NCBI GenBank assembly: GCA_030536555.1
Contig: JAUNPU010000014.1
Span: 29,484-93,483 of the forward strand
From: Eubacteriales bacterium
GTDB taxonomy: Bacteria; Bacillota; Clostridia; Lachnospirales; Lachnospiraceae
Direction: 5' to 3'
DNA: 64,000 nt
Both the position numbers and the translations under genes were made by a program. Position 1 is the stretch's first letter. Every line of letters begins with the position of its first letter. Of the stretch, positions 1 through 8,664 are shown in pieces. The notes beneath the pieces are model-generated. The model made no database searches, had not been told where the DNA came from, and saw nothing but the letters and a program-made list of their open reading frames with translations.

Positions 1-184
1 GCACTTCCGAGACCGATGCCGCATTGATCCGGCTCTGCTCCTTCGGGATGCTGCGCTCCGCATTCCGGACCATGGCAGAGGATGCCTGAAAAAGTGACAG
101 CAACAGCAGAAGAACCGGGACCATCACCGCCATCACCAGGAGCATGGCCGAGCCCCTCTCATCCCGTTTCTTTGCTCTACTCAT
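1..184 (-). CDS. Pseudopilin-like membrane protein, partial (3' end outside window)
   Basis: The reading frame starts at ATG 184 and overlaps the stop of the upstream ATPase gene by 8 bp. It stays open to the window edge (61 codons visible). The N-terminus is a short basic leader (MSRAKKRDERG) followed by an unbroken hydrophobic stretch rich in Leu, Val and Met, as in pilin-like or PilX-type minor components. A Glu-poor polar region follows. The overlap indicates translational coupling to the pilus ATPase. Family assignment rests on the N-terminus and context only; it could be another pilus-assembly membrane protein. Confidence 0.55.
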   Translation of the reverse strand, partial: MSRAKKRDERGSAMLLVMAVMVPVLLLLLSLFQASSAMVRNAERSIPKEQSRINAASVSEV

Positions 185-1853
185 CGCAGACCACCCTGAG
201 CAGCTCCTCCATGCTGGTGATTCCGCCTGCCACCAGCGAAGCGCCGCTCTCCCGCAGGGTTCTCATCCCCTGCTGCTCCAGGGCATAGCGCCGGATTTCC
301 CTGCTGTCTGCATGGGCAGCAATCATTTCCCGCATGGTCCGGTCCACATACACCACCTCATGAATGGCGATTCGGCCGGAATATCCGGTTCCGTTGCAGC
401 ACGGACAGCCGACCGGTGCCTTGATTCTGGTCACTCCGGCGCCCAGATAGCGCCTGGCTGTCTCATCTGGCTCCACCTCTCTCCCACATACCCTGCAGAG
501 CTTTCGCATCAGGCGCTGTGCCACCACACCTGCCAGCGCGTCCGCCGCCAGATATGGCTCCACTCCCAGATCCTCCAGCCGGACAATGGCAGACAGCGCA
601 TCCCTTGTGTGCAGCGTGCTGAGTACCAGATGACCGGTAATCGCCGCACGCACGGAAATGGCGGCTGTCTCCCGGTCTCTGGTCTCTCCCACCATGATCA
701 CATCCGGATCCTGACGAAGGATTGCCCGCAGCCCGGTCTGAAAGGTCAGCCCCGCCACAGGATTCACCTGACACTGGTTGATCCCCGGCAGATTCCGCTC
801 CACCGGGTCCTCGATGGTCGAAATATTGACCTGCCCCTTCGCCAGCTCTTCCAGAATCATATACAGTGTCGTGGTCTTGCCGGAGCCGGTAGGTCCTGTC
901 AGATACAAAAGCCCGTTGGGAAGCCTCAGCATACGAATCAGCTTCTCATAATCCCCCCGTTCCATGCCAAATGTATCCCTGTGGTCGATCCGCGTATTCC
1001 CCGCCAGCAGGCGGATCACCGCTTTCTCTCCGAACACCGTCGGCAGAATGGAAACGCGCATGTTCACCGGCTGAGCGTCCACCTGCATCCGCATGTGCCC
1101 GTCCTGAGGAATCCGGCGCTCCGCAATATCCAGATCGCTCAGAATCTTGATTCTGGCAATCAGCGGTGCATGAAGGCTCTTTTGCAGTGTGACAAATTCC
1201 AGAATCACACCATCGATTCTCATGCGCACCCTGGTCCTGTCCTCAAATGGCTCAACATGGATATCCGACGCCTGACTGTGATAAGCCCGCTCCACCAGAC
1301 TGTTCAGCAGATTGACCACCGGCGTATCATCATCATCTGCTCTCATCTGTTCCATCTCAGATATCTGACTGCTGTTGGCTGCCCGCGCCGCCTCCCTGGC
1401 ATTCAGCTCCGCATAATAATAGCGGATGGCATTGACCAGCAGTTCCTCCTCACACAACAGAATGTGCAGGCTCATCCCGGACGTCTGTCTCACATCCTCC
1501 AGCCCGTAATAATTCAGCGGGTCATCGGTCAGCACCGTCAGGACGTCCCCCTCAATCCGGACACCCAGTATCCGATAGCGCTGGGACATTTCCATCGGAA
1601 TCTTCTGCACCGCATCCAGATTCACATCCATCCTGGACACATCGCCCACCTGCAGCTTCAGACTGGCTGCCAGCGCCTCCACCATCTGCCGCTTTGTGAT
1701 AAATCCAAGCGCCACCAGCGCTTCTCCCATGCGAATGCCGGGATGGCTGTTCTGATACTCCAGCGCCTGAGATTCCTGCTGCTCTGTCATACAGCCCCAT
1801 GCCTTTAACACATCACCGATTCTGACCTTCTGAAACCCGTTTTCATACGTCAT
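177..1853 (-). CDS. Type IV pilus / type II secretion assembly ATPase (GspE/PilB family)
   Basis: Cytoplasmic hexameric ATPase expected to power pilus extension or pseudopilus assembly. The protein has 558 aa, normal for the family. An MshEN-like N-terminal domain (about 1-140) precedes the ATPase. Visible motifs are the Walker A GPTGSGKT (320-327), the Asp box STIEDPVE (about 345), Walker B RQDPDVIMVGE (about 380-390) and the His box STLHT (about 412). A tetracysteine zinc knuckle (C453, C456, C483, C486) is present, typical of PilB/GspE rather than the retraction ATPase PilT. It follows the PilO-like gene by 6 bp, with AGGAGG upstream of the ATG. No PilT is present in the window. Confidence 0.93.
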   Translation of the reverse strand: MTYENGFQKVRIGDVLKAWGCMTEQQESQALEYQNSHPGIRMGEALVALGFITKRQMVEALAASLKLQVGDVSRMDVNLDAVQKIPMEMSQRYRILGVRIEGDVLTVLTDDPLNYYGLEDVRQTSGMSLHILLCEEELLVNAIRYYYAELNAREAARAANSSQISEMEQMRADDDDTPVVNLLNSLVERAYHSQASDIHVEPFEDRTRVRMRIDGVILEFVTLQKSLHAPLIARIKILSDLDIAERRIPQDGHMRMQVDAQPVNMRVSILPTVFGEKAVIRLLAGNTRIDHRDTFGMERGDYEKLIRMLRLPNGLLYLTGPTGSGKTTTLYMILEELAKGQVNISTIEDPVERNLPGINQCQVNPVAGLTFQTGLRAILRQDPDVIMVGETRDRETAAISVRAAITGHLVLSTLHTRDALSAIVRLEDLGVEPYLAADALAGVVAQRLMRKLCRVCGREVEPDETARRYLGAGVTRIKAPVGCPCCNGTGYSGRIAIHEVVYVDRTMREMIAAHADSREIRRYALEQQGMRTLRESGASLVAGGITSMEELLRVVCDE

Positions 1854-1859
1854 CCGGTC

Positions 1860-2417
1860 CTATTCCTCCTGTTCGTCCCTTCTGCTCATCCACACCTCCA
1901 GCCGCAGTCTCAATACAGAGTCTGCCGGATCTCCGGAATCGTCCTCCCAGGAAAATCCTGCCACACCAATTCCCGGAGCTGCTTCGCTCCACGCATCGAT
2001 CAGCTGCCAGAGCTTCTCTTCCGAACCGACGATTTCCAGTTCTGCCTCTGCTGCCTCCATGGCTTCCTCTGCATTTTCCGGCATGTGAATCTCCATCCTT
2101 CTTATGCTCAGACCGGCTGCCGCTGCCTTCTCTGTCAGAAGCCCGTCGATTTCCTGCACCTCCAGCACCGGATACAGACCGCTCTGACTGGCAGCCAGCC
2201 GCTCTCCCCACTTCTCATGCTCCGCCTGCAGCTTCGAAAGCTCCCGGCTCTTTCGCTCCATCTCCTCCAGCTGAAGCCTTCCCGCCTCCGTCCGGTCTTT
2301 CATGACCGCATTGGCTGCATGCAGAGGAAGAATCCCATAAGCCATCACAACAGCTCCCAGGCAAAAAGCGGCAAGCCCCGACAGCAGCTTCTTATCGTGC
2401 TCCGTCATCTTCGTCAT
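1860..2417 (-). CDS. PilO/GspM-like pilus assembly protein
   Basis: A 185-aa bitopic membrane protein: a short cytoplasmic start (MTKMTEHDKKLL), one transmembrane segment (about 14-35), a charged coiled-coil stretch (about 40-75) and a small alpha/beta domain. This is the PilO layout and it directly follows the PilM-PilN gene, as PilO normally does. I chose ATG 2417 because it overlaps the upstream stop (ATGA) and has GGGAGGTGA in front; the frame could extend upstream only through coding sequence of the previous gene. Sequence identity to known PilO is low, so the call depends on topology and order. Confidence 0.62.
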   Translation of the reverse strand: MTKMTEHDKKLLSGLAAFCLGAVVMAYGILPLHAANAVMKDRTEAGRLQLEEMERKSRELSKLQAEHEKWGERLAASQSGLYPVLEVQEIDGLLTEKAAAAGLSIRRMEIHMPENAEEAMEAAEAELEIVGSEEKLWQLIDAWSEAAPGIGVAGFSWEDDSGDPADSVLRLRLEVWMSRRDEQEE

Positions 2418-3862
2418 GGCATCACCTCCCCGCCGGCTGCAAGGTGAAGCTCCACAACCGTTTCCCAGCGCCCCGCTGCCCCGTTCCACGCATATCCATC
2501 GTAATGGACCTTCGCAAACAGCTCCCTTCTGTCTGCCAGACGTGACACGAACCGATGCACATATTCTGCCCGCTCTGCGGACAGTTCAACCCGAACGGTT
2601 CCCGAAGCTCTGTCATACTCTGTCACCTTCGCAGCCACCAGCCCCTCGGCACTTTCCTGAACCGCGCACCTGACACGGGAAGTACAGACCGGAGCGCCTG
2701 CCGCGGCTGTTCGTGTCTTCCGGACCATCTCTTCCCGAAGCTTCCTGTCCCGCACCGCCCTGTCCAGGGCATCGTATTCCGCCGCTGCCCGGCTGAGAGC
2801 CGGACTGCTCATGACCTTCATCTGCTGTTCTGCCTCCGAAGCATACGAGAACCACTTCACTGCCTGTCCGCCGGCCACAGCCGTCAGCACAAGCACCGTG
2901 ATCGCGGTTGGAAGCACAAGCTCTGCCAGCGCTTTCCGGCGTTTCCATCTATCTGTCCCCTGCCTGTACTGACACATCAGATCACTGGAGCCGCCGTTCC
3001 AAATGAGACCGCCAAGCAGTGTGGCAATATGCTCAAAGTCCTCAATCTGCTCATTTCGAAGCTGCTCTGTCCGCAGATTCCCGTCCAGCTGCGCCATGCT
3101 TTCCCGACAGATTTCCACATCCTGTTCCGAGAATTCCCCCAACAGATACACATGGGTGATCGGTTCCGTCACATTCTGAACCCGGAGAAACTGCTGCTGG
3201 TTATCGATAATTCTGGCACATTCTGCCCCAAACGCCACGGTTCCCCGCGCTCCGGTCACACGGCTTCGCACCATCTGAAAATACTGTCCGTCCACATAGA
3301 GAAGGCTCAGCACACTCAGACCGTCCAGGACCTGTGCCACAAAAGTCCGATGCTCCAGCCCGGGAACATGATTCAGCATCACAATGTCAGCCATGCTTCC
3401 CGGAACAATGGAATCCAGACGGATGCCCGCTGACTGAAACCAGTTCACATGAGGTTCCAGAAAGCTTCGGTCCACCATCCCGGCCAGGATCCGGTCCATA
3501 TTTCCGTCACGCCCGACCTTCGTGTAGGTAAATACAGGGTTCTTCGTCCGCTCCACACCGGAAAATTCCCGCGGAATGTATTCCATAAGCTTTGCCCGGG
3601 ACATATTTGGCACCCGAATCAGCTTCGTCACGGCTCTGGCACTCCCCAGCACCAGTGTCACACCGCGCTCAGGCAGCCGATGCTCCGCCCAGAACGCCCG
3701 CAGAAATCTGTCAAATGCCTCTCTGTCCGTCACCATTCCATTGATGATGCTTTTTTCCGGCGCTTTTGCGCGGCAGACCCTGCTGACTGTTACGCCGCCG
3801 CGTCCCCCTGTGCCGACCACGGCTGACACATCCAGATTGGAAAGGTATATGACTGTCTTCAC
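2414..3862 (-). CDS. PilM-PilN fusion, pilus inner-membrane platform protein
   Basis: About 482 aa in two parts. The first (about 1-310) is an actin-like PilM domain (start VKTVIYLSN, then VPNMSRAKLMEYIPREF and an IRLDSIVPGS segment). It is followed by a transmembrane helix (about 318-342) and a periplasm-facing-type PilN domain with a heptad-rich region. PilM and PilN are usually separate proteins that bind each other, so this is a natural fusion. I chose GTG 3862, which has AGGAGG seven bases upstream; a TTG at 3880 is in frame but lacks a spaced ribosome site. It overlaps the PilO-like gene by 4 bp. Confidence 0.7.
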   Translation of the reverse strand: MKTVIYLSNLDVSAVVGTGGRGGVTVSRVCRAKAPEKSIINGMVTDREAFDRFLRAFWAEHRLPERGVTLVLGSARAVTKLIRVPNMSRAKLMEYIPREFSGVERTKNPVFTYTKVGRDGNMDRILAGMVDRSFLEPHVNWFQSAGIRLDSIVPGSMADIVMLNHVPGLEHRTFVAQVLDGLSVLSLLYVDGQYFQMVRSRVTGARGTVAFGAECARIIDNQQQFLRVQNVTEPITHVYLLGEFSEQDVEICRESMAQLDGNLRTEQLRNEQIEDFEHIATLLGGLIWNGGSSDLMCQYRQGTDRWKRRKALAELVLPTAITVLVLTAVAGGQAVKWFSYASEAEQQMKVMSSPALSRAAAEYDALDRAVRDRKLREEMVRKTRTAAAGAPVCTSRVRCAVQESAEGLVAAKVTEYDRASGTVRVELSAERAEYVHRFVSRLADRRELFAKVHYDGYAWNGAAGRWETVVELHLAAGGEVMP

Positions 3863-3891
3863 TCCATCCCCTCCTGCCAATTTTCTGCCGG

Positions 3892-5091
3892 TTACAGATA
3901 CATGTCCATTGCCATGTAAGACTCATAGATCGGCAGCATCACCGCAATCATTATAAATCCGACGATTACTGCCAGAATTACAATCATCACCGGCTCCAGA
4001 TACAGAATCATTCTGGATACTGCCTGACCGGAATCATACTCCAGATCATCGGAAATGGCATTCAGCATCCCGTCCAGACGCCCCGTCTCCTCGCCCACCC
4101 GGACAGCAAATTCCAGCTTCCGGACCAGTCCGTCCACATTTCGAAGCGCCTCACTCAGCGATCCTCCTGACCGGACGATCAGAAGGGCTGTCTCCAGCTG
4201 CCTTTCTATATAGAGATTTCCCACAGAATCCTTCGCAGCCTCCATGGCCGCCAGCATGGGAATCCCCGCCGCATACAGCGTACTCAGCGTTCTGGCAAAG
4301 CGGGCTGTGCAGATACGCTTCCACGTGGTTCCCGCCAGTGGCAGATGCACCTTCATACTGCCAAACGCCTGCTGAACCGGCTCCATACGGCCTGCCACAC
4401 TCCAAAGCACCATTCCTGCCGCCGCCAGAATCACTGCCACATACCAGTATGCTTCAAAAAAGCCGGTAACACCGTACAAAATCCTTGTGGGAAGCGGCAG
4501 CTCCTCCAGCATGGAAAACAGCGGCTCAAACTGAGGCAGCACATACCGCATCAGTATCACCAGCACTGCCAGCATGACCACACCCAGCAGCTTCGGGTAC
4601 GCCATGGCACTTTTCACCTGTTCCTGCAGCCGGTGCTCTTTCCTGTAATATTCCGCCATCCGAAGCGCAGCCTCCCCCATATTTCCCGCTTCCCCGGAAG
4701 CACGGAATGCCTGAATCATCACAGCCGGAAATACCCCGCCCGCAGCCTCCATGGCATCCGAGAGCGTCTGTCCCTGCCGGATCAGTCTGAGAACCTCCCG
4801 CCAGACACCGCGGTCCTTCTGCTTCAGGCTGTCATTTTCACAGAGGAGATCCAACGCCCGCGCCAGCGGAACTCCGGCATCCAGAAGCGTTCCAAGCTCC
4901 CGGCAGCAGTCTGCCAGAACCGCGGTTTTCAGCTTCCCTGTATGCCGCTTCACCGCTGCCTCCTTCGCTGCGATCAGGCAGCAGCCTTCCGCTTTCAGCT
5001 TTTCGAACAGCTCCTGCTCATCCGCTGCCGCCAGCTCACCGCGAACGGTCTTTCCTGCACCATTCACTGCAGTGTACCGGTATTTTGGCAT
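3892..5091 (-). CDS. Type II secretion / type IV pilus inner-membrane protein (GspF/PilC family)
   Basis: A 399-aa polytopic platform protein that couples the assembly ATPase to pilin insertion. It starts with the typical PKYRYTAVNGAGKTVRGEL segment. There are two homologous cytoplasmic GspF domains (about 65-190 and 265-385), with long hydrophobic segments near 165-190, 210-235 and at the C-terminus (SRMILYLEPVMIVILAVIVGF). GGGAGG lies just upstream of the ATG. It sits between the prepilin peptidase and PilM-PilN genes in the same operon. Length and domain layout match the family closely. Confidence 0.93.
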   Translation of the reverse strand: MPKYRYTAVNGAGKTVRGELAAADEQELFEKLKAEGCCLIAAKEAAVKRHTGKLKTAVLADCCRELGTLLDAGVPLARALDLLCENDSLKQKDRGVWREVLRLIRQGQTLSDAMEAAGGVFPAVMIQAFRASGEAGNMGEAALRMAEYYRKEHRLQEQVKSAMAYPKLLGVVMLAVLVILMRYVLPQFEPLFSMLEELPLPTRILYGVTGFFEAYWYVAVILAAAGMVLWSVAGRMEPVQQAFGSMKVHLPLAGTTWKRICTARFARTLSTLYAAGIPMLAAMEAAKDSVGNLYIERQLETALLIVRSGGSLSEALRNVDGLVRKLEFAVRVGEETGRLDGMLNAISDDLEYDSGQAVSRMILYLEPVMIVILAVIVGFIMIAVMLPIYESYMAMDMYL

Positions 5092-5109
5092 AGAACCTCC
5101 CCCTTGTTT

Positions 5110-5589
5110 TCATAAGCCGCAAAGCCCCAGGTACCAGTCCACCAGCTCCTCTCCCCAAAACAGTGCCAGGAACATACCCAGACACAGAAATGGTCCGAAA
5201 GCAAAGTGATCCTTGCACCCTTTCTTTCCCGCTGCCAGCAGCCAGATACCATAAGAGCCTCCGGTCAGAATCGCCAGAACCAGGGAAACCAGACTCAGCT
5301 TCCATCCCAGCAACAGACCACAGGCCCCCATAAGTTTGATATCTCCGCCTCCAAAGGCTCCCGGTATGAAATATGTCATCAGAAACAGCGGCACGCTGAC
5401 GCTGAACACCCCCGCCAGCCGTGACCCCGGACTGATCTCCGGCATGGTCACAATGGAGACCACACCGATCACCGCCAGCGCGGCTGTAAACCGATCCGGA
5501 ATCTCCATCGTGATCCAGTCTGTCAGCGCAACTGCCGCCAGCATCACAAGAAAAGCAGCCACCGTGACCGCAGACAGTACGCCGCCCAT
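5110..5589 (-). CDS. Prepilin peptidase (A24 family, short form)
   Basis: An aspartyl membrane protease that removes the leader from prepilins. The 159-aa protein lacks the N-terminal methylase domain of long PilD, so it corresponds to the peptidase core only. Both catalytic aspartate motifs are visible: TDWITMEIPDRF near residue 24 and the GGGDIKL (GxGD) motif near residue 85. Several hydrophobic segments fit a six-helix membrane core. The ATG at 5589 overlaps the pilin stop codon (TGATG), which suggests coupled translation; a GTG one codon upstream is the alternative start. It is adjacent to its likely substrate, the pilin gene. Confidence 0.9.
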   Translation of the reverse strand: MGGVLSAVTVAAFLVMLAAVALTDWITMEIPDRFTAALAVIGVVSIVTMPEISPGSRLAGVFSVSVPLFLMTYFIPGAFGGGDIKLMGACGLLLGWKLSLVSLVLAILTGGSYGIWLLAAGKKGCKDHFAFGPFLCLGMFLALFWGEELVDWYLGLCGL

Positions 5590-6038
5590 CACGGTTCACC
5601 GATGGCGACCGGCTCCAGCCGTTCATTCTCCGGTGTATACACGACTCCCACAATCTCGCCGTTCTCAATGTGGATTTCAGCCGTATACTCCTCCTGCACA
5701 GCAGCCAGTCTGGCAATCTGCGCCTCCACAGAATCCCCATCCGCATCACGGCTGCTCACCGTAACCACGCCGTCACTCAGCCCCGCTTCGTCATCAAAGA
5801 ACTCCATCTGGTCTCCACCGGCATACAGCTCCGCTGCTGTGGTCTGTGCCGCCAGATATACCGCCCTTGCATTCAGTTCCGCCTGCTTTCCCTTCGCCCT
5901 GTCGATCCAGCCGGTCATGGTCGGAACCATGATTGCCGCCAGAATTGTCAGAATCACCAGCACAACGGTCAGCTCCACCAGCGTAAATCCCTTCCGGTCC
6001 CGGATTCGTTCCCTGAACGCCCTTCCGAATCTTCCCAT
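5589..6038 (-). CDS. Type IV pilin-like protein (prepilin)
   Basis: A 149-aa prepilin with a textbook class III signal: a basic leader ending in DRKG, then FTLVELTVVLVILTILAAI, with Glu at position +5 of the mature protein. The leader peptide is about 17 residues. The rest (AKGKQAELNARAVYLAAQTTAAELYAGG onward) has the alpha-helical spine and a short beta-rich C-terminal region. No disulfide pair is obvious. It is the first gene of the pilus cluster and begins 13 bp after the metH stop, so it may be co-transcribed with metH. Confidence 0.9.
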   Translation of the reverse strand: MGRFGRAFRERIRDRKGFTLVELTVVLVILTILAAIMVPTMTGWIDRAKGKQAELNARAVYLAAQTTAAELYAGGDQMEFFDDEAGLSDGVVTVSSRDADGDSVEAQIARLAAVQEEYTAEIHIENGEIVGVVYTPENERLEPVAIGEP

Positions 6039-6051
6039 ACTGCCTTACCTC

Positions 6052-8535
6052 TTACCCAAGAACCTCTTCCGCATAGTTCACCGATGCCATGGCATCCCTG
6101 CAGTACCGGTCAGCGCCCATGGTCTCGGCGTACTCCTTCGTCAACACTGCGCCGCCGACCATAACCTTCGTCTCCGGCGATGCTTCCCGCAGCTGCCGGA
6201 TCGTCTCTTCCATGCCCGGCACGGTAGTCGTCATCAGTGCGCTCAGTCCCACCAGCCGGATCTTCTTCTCCACTGCTGTCTGCACGATCAGCTCCGGCGG
6301 TACATCCTTGCCCAGATCGATCACATCATAGCTGTAGTTCTCCAGCAGCACTTTGACGATATTCTTGCCGATATCATGGATATCTCCCTTCACCGTCGCC
6401 AGAATGATGCTGCCCTTCTTCTCCCGTGTCTGTCCACTTGCCTGCATCCGCTCCTTGATGATCTCAAAGGCCGCCTTGGCCGCCTCCGCACTCATCAGAA
6501 GCTGCGGCAGGAACATGGTTCCCTGCTCGAATCCTTTTCCCACACGGTCCAACGCCGGGATCACCTGCTCATTGATCACATCCAGCGCATCCCTGGTCTC
6601 CAAAAGTGCCGCTGCCGCCCGCGCCGCCTGCTCCTTCAGCCCCTTCTCAATGCTCTCGCCGAGGAGTCCGCCAAAGCCTGCATCTGCACTGCCTGCGTTC
6701 CCGCCAGCATCTGCCGCACCGTGACCTGCCACTCCGGAACCCGCTGCACCGAATCCTTCTCTGCCTGCGCCGGCTCCCTTCACCGCACTCGCTCCCAGGG
6801 TCGCTGTCTGTCCGCTGTAGATTCCGATATAGTCCCTGCACTGGGGATCCAGATCGCTCAGCACGCGGAAGCTGTAGTAAGCCCGCATCATCGCCTCCGA
6901 ATTGGGATTGATGATCGCCGCGGAAAGTCCGTTCTGCAGCGCCATGGTGAAAAATGCCGCGTTGATGATCTCTCTCTGGGGCAGTCCAAAGGATATGTTG
7001 GACACGCCCAGCACCGTCTTCCCATGCAGCTCATCCCGCACCCGGCGCAGGGTCTCCAGTGTGGTCAAAGCTCCCCTGCTGTCCGAACTGACCGTCAGGC
7101 ACAGGGCATCGATCAGGATGTCCTCCGGTCCGATGCCGTACTCCGCAGCTGTCCGGTAGATCTTCTCCGCAATCCGCACGCGCCCCTTTGCCGTCTCCGG
7201 AATACCGGATTCATCCAGCGTCAGCGCCACCACCACGCCGCCGTACTTCTTCACCAGCGGAAATACCGTCCGCATGGATTCTTCCTTGCCGTTCACCGAG
7301 TTGATCAGCGGTTTGCCGTTATAGACGCGAAGTCCCCGCTCCATGGCCTCCGGATCGGAGGTATCCAGCTGCAGCGGCAGATCAATGATGCTCTGCAGCT
7401 CCCGGACGACTTCCTCCATCATGGCAGGCTCATCGATCTCCGGCAGCCCCACATTCACATCCAGCACATGCGCACCGTGGTCCTGCTGGGTCACTCCTTC
7501 ATTTAAAATATATTCCAGATTGTGATCCCGCAGCGCCTGCTTGAACTTTGACTTTCCGGTCGGGTTGATCCGCTCGCCGATGATCACCGGACTGCCGCCG
7601 ATCTCCACCGCCTGACAGAAGGAAGAGATCACCGTCCGATGCTTCTTCGTCACCGGAACCGGCTCCAGTCCCCTGCACAGCTCCACCGTCCGTCGAATAT
7701 GCTCCGGTGTGGTGCCGCAGCAGCCGCCGACCATCCGCGCTCCCATCTTCACGATGTCACCCATCGCCTCCGCAAATGCCTCCGCATCAATGTCATAGAC
7801 TGTTTTTCCGTCTTCGCTGCGGGGCAGTCCCGCATTGGGATTCACAATAACCGGAATGGAGGAGACAGCCAGAATGTCCTTCAGGATTTCCTTCATCTGG
7901 AGCGGTCCCAGACCACAGTTCATGCCCAGCGCATCCACGCCCAGCCCTTCCAGCATCGCCACCACAGATGCCGGGCTGCCGCCGGTCAGAAGCTTGCCCC
8001 GCTCGTCAAAGGTCACCGTCACAAATACCGGCAGGTCGCAGTGCTCCTTCGCTGCCAGCACCGCCGCCTTGGTCTCATAGCTGTCGCTCATGGTCTCGAT
8101 CAGCACCAGATCGGCGCCCTCCCTGGCTCCGATGGTCACAACCTCACTGTACAGCCGGTATGCCTCCTCAAATGCCAGATCCCCCAGAGGCTTTAACAGC
8201 TTTCCGGTCGGTCCCATATCAAGCGCCACCCATGCCTGCTTTCCGCTTCGCCGGATGGCTTCCTTCGCGTTGCGCACTGCTGCCCCGATGACCGGCTCCA
8301 GCTGATACTCTGTATGTTCATTGTACTTCAGTCCATCCACCCCGAAGGTGTTGGTCGTCACAATATCCGCTCCCGCATCCAGATACTCCTGATGAATCTT
8401 CACCAGCACCTCCGGATGACTCACATTCCAGGTTCCCGGAAGCTCTCCCGGCTGCAGTCCGCCTGCCTGAAGCAGACTTCCCATTCCTCCGTCGCAGAAT
8501 ACGATGCGGTTTTCCAGCTCATTTACTATATTCAT
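6052..8535 (-). CDS. metH: Cobalamin-dependent methionine synthase, without activation domain
   Basis: Transfers the methyl group of methyl-tetrahydrofolate to homocysteine through cobalamin. The 827-aa protein has a homocysteine methyltransferase domain (about 1-295, zinc site including the GGCCGT cysteines), a pterin-binding domain (about 310-570), then a cap and B12-binding domain (about 625-827) with the DIHDIGKN motif carrying the cobalt-ligating His. The C-terminal S-adenosylmethionine activation domain of E. coli-type MetH is missing and is encoded next door at 8665-9321. Residues about 578-628 form an unusual Gly/Ala-rich linker. An extended -10 promoter lies upstream. Confidence 0.96.
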   Translation of the reverse strand: MNIVNELENRIVFCDGGMGSLLQAGGLQPGELPGTWNVSHPEVLVKIHQEYLDAGADIVTTNTFGVDGLKYNEHTEYQLEPVIGAAVRNAKEAIRRSGKQAWVALDMGPTGKLLKPLGDLAFEEAYRLYSEVVTIGAREGADLVLIETMSDSYETKAAVLAAKEHCDLPVFVTVTFDERGKLLTGGSPASVVAMLEGLGVDALGMNCGLGPLQMKEILKDILAVSSIPVIVNPNAGLPRSEDGKTVYDIDAEAFAEAMGDIVKMGARMVGGCCGTTPEHIRRTVELCRGLEPVPVTKKHRTVISSFCQAVEIGGSPVIIGERINPTGKSKFKQALRDHNLEYILNEGVTQQDHGAHVLDVNVGLPEIDEPAMMEEVVRELQSIIDLPLQLDTSDPEAMERGLRVYNGKPLINSVNGKEESMRTVFPLVKKYGGVVVALTLDESGIPETAKGRVRIAEKIYRTAAEYGIGPEDILIDALCLTVSSDSRGALTTLETLRRVRDELHGKTVLGVSNISFGLPQREIINAAFFTMALQNGLSAAIINPNSEAMMRAYYSFRVLSDLDPQCRDYIGIYSGQTATLGASAVKGAGAGREGFGAAGSGVAGHGAADAGGNAGSADAGFGGLLGESIEKGLKEQAARAAAALLETRDALDVINEQVIPALDRVGKGFEQGTMFLPQLLMSAEAAKAAFEIIKERMQASGQTREKKGSIILATVKGDIHDIGKNIVKVLLENYSYDVIDLGKDVPPELIVQTAVEKKIRLVGLSALMTTTVPGMEETIRQLREASPETKVMVGGAVLTKEYAETMGADRYCRDAMASVNYAEEVLG

Positions 8536-8609
8536 TGATGTGTCGTCTCCTATGTCATATGGATTGCTCGAATCTCATTTCTGCTAACCAGCCCGCACCC
8601 CTGATGCTC

Positions 8610-8618
8610 ATTATACCA
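8610..8618 (-). promoter_or_regulatory. Extended -10 promoter candidate for metH
   Basis: On the minus strand the sequence TGGTATAAT (an extended -10) lies about 75 bp before the metH ATG in the 129-bp gap behind the activation-domain gene. The -35 (CTGAAT, 17 bp away) is weak. It could let metH and the pilus genes be transcribed apart from metF. Confidence 0.4.
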
Positions 8619-8664
8619 TAATTTTTATCGGAATTCAGTATAATCCGGCAGATATTTTCCACTT

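Noticed and set aside
144..1808. A 554-codon open frame on the plus strand
   Set aside because: It is the antisense shadow of the GspE/PilB ATPase, which has all catalytic motifs; the plus-strand translation is rich in His, Pro, Arg and Leu and has no recognisable domain.
5602..7506. A 634-codon plus-strand open frame
   Set aside because: Antisense to the pilin and methionine synthase genes; composition and lack of a ribosome site mark it as a shadow.
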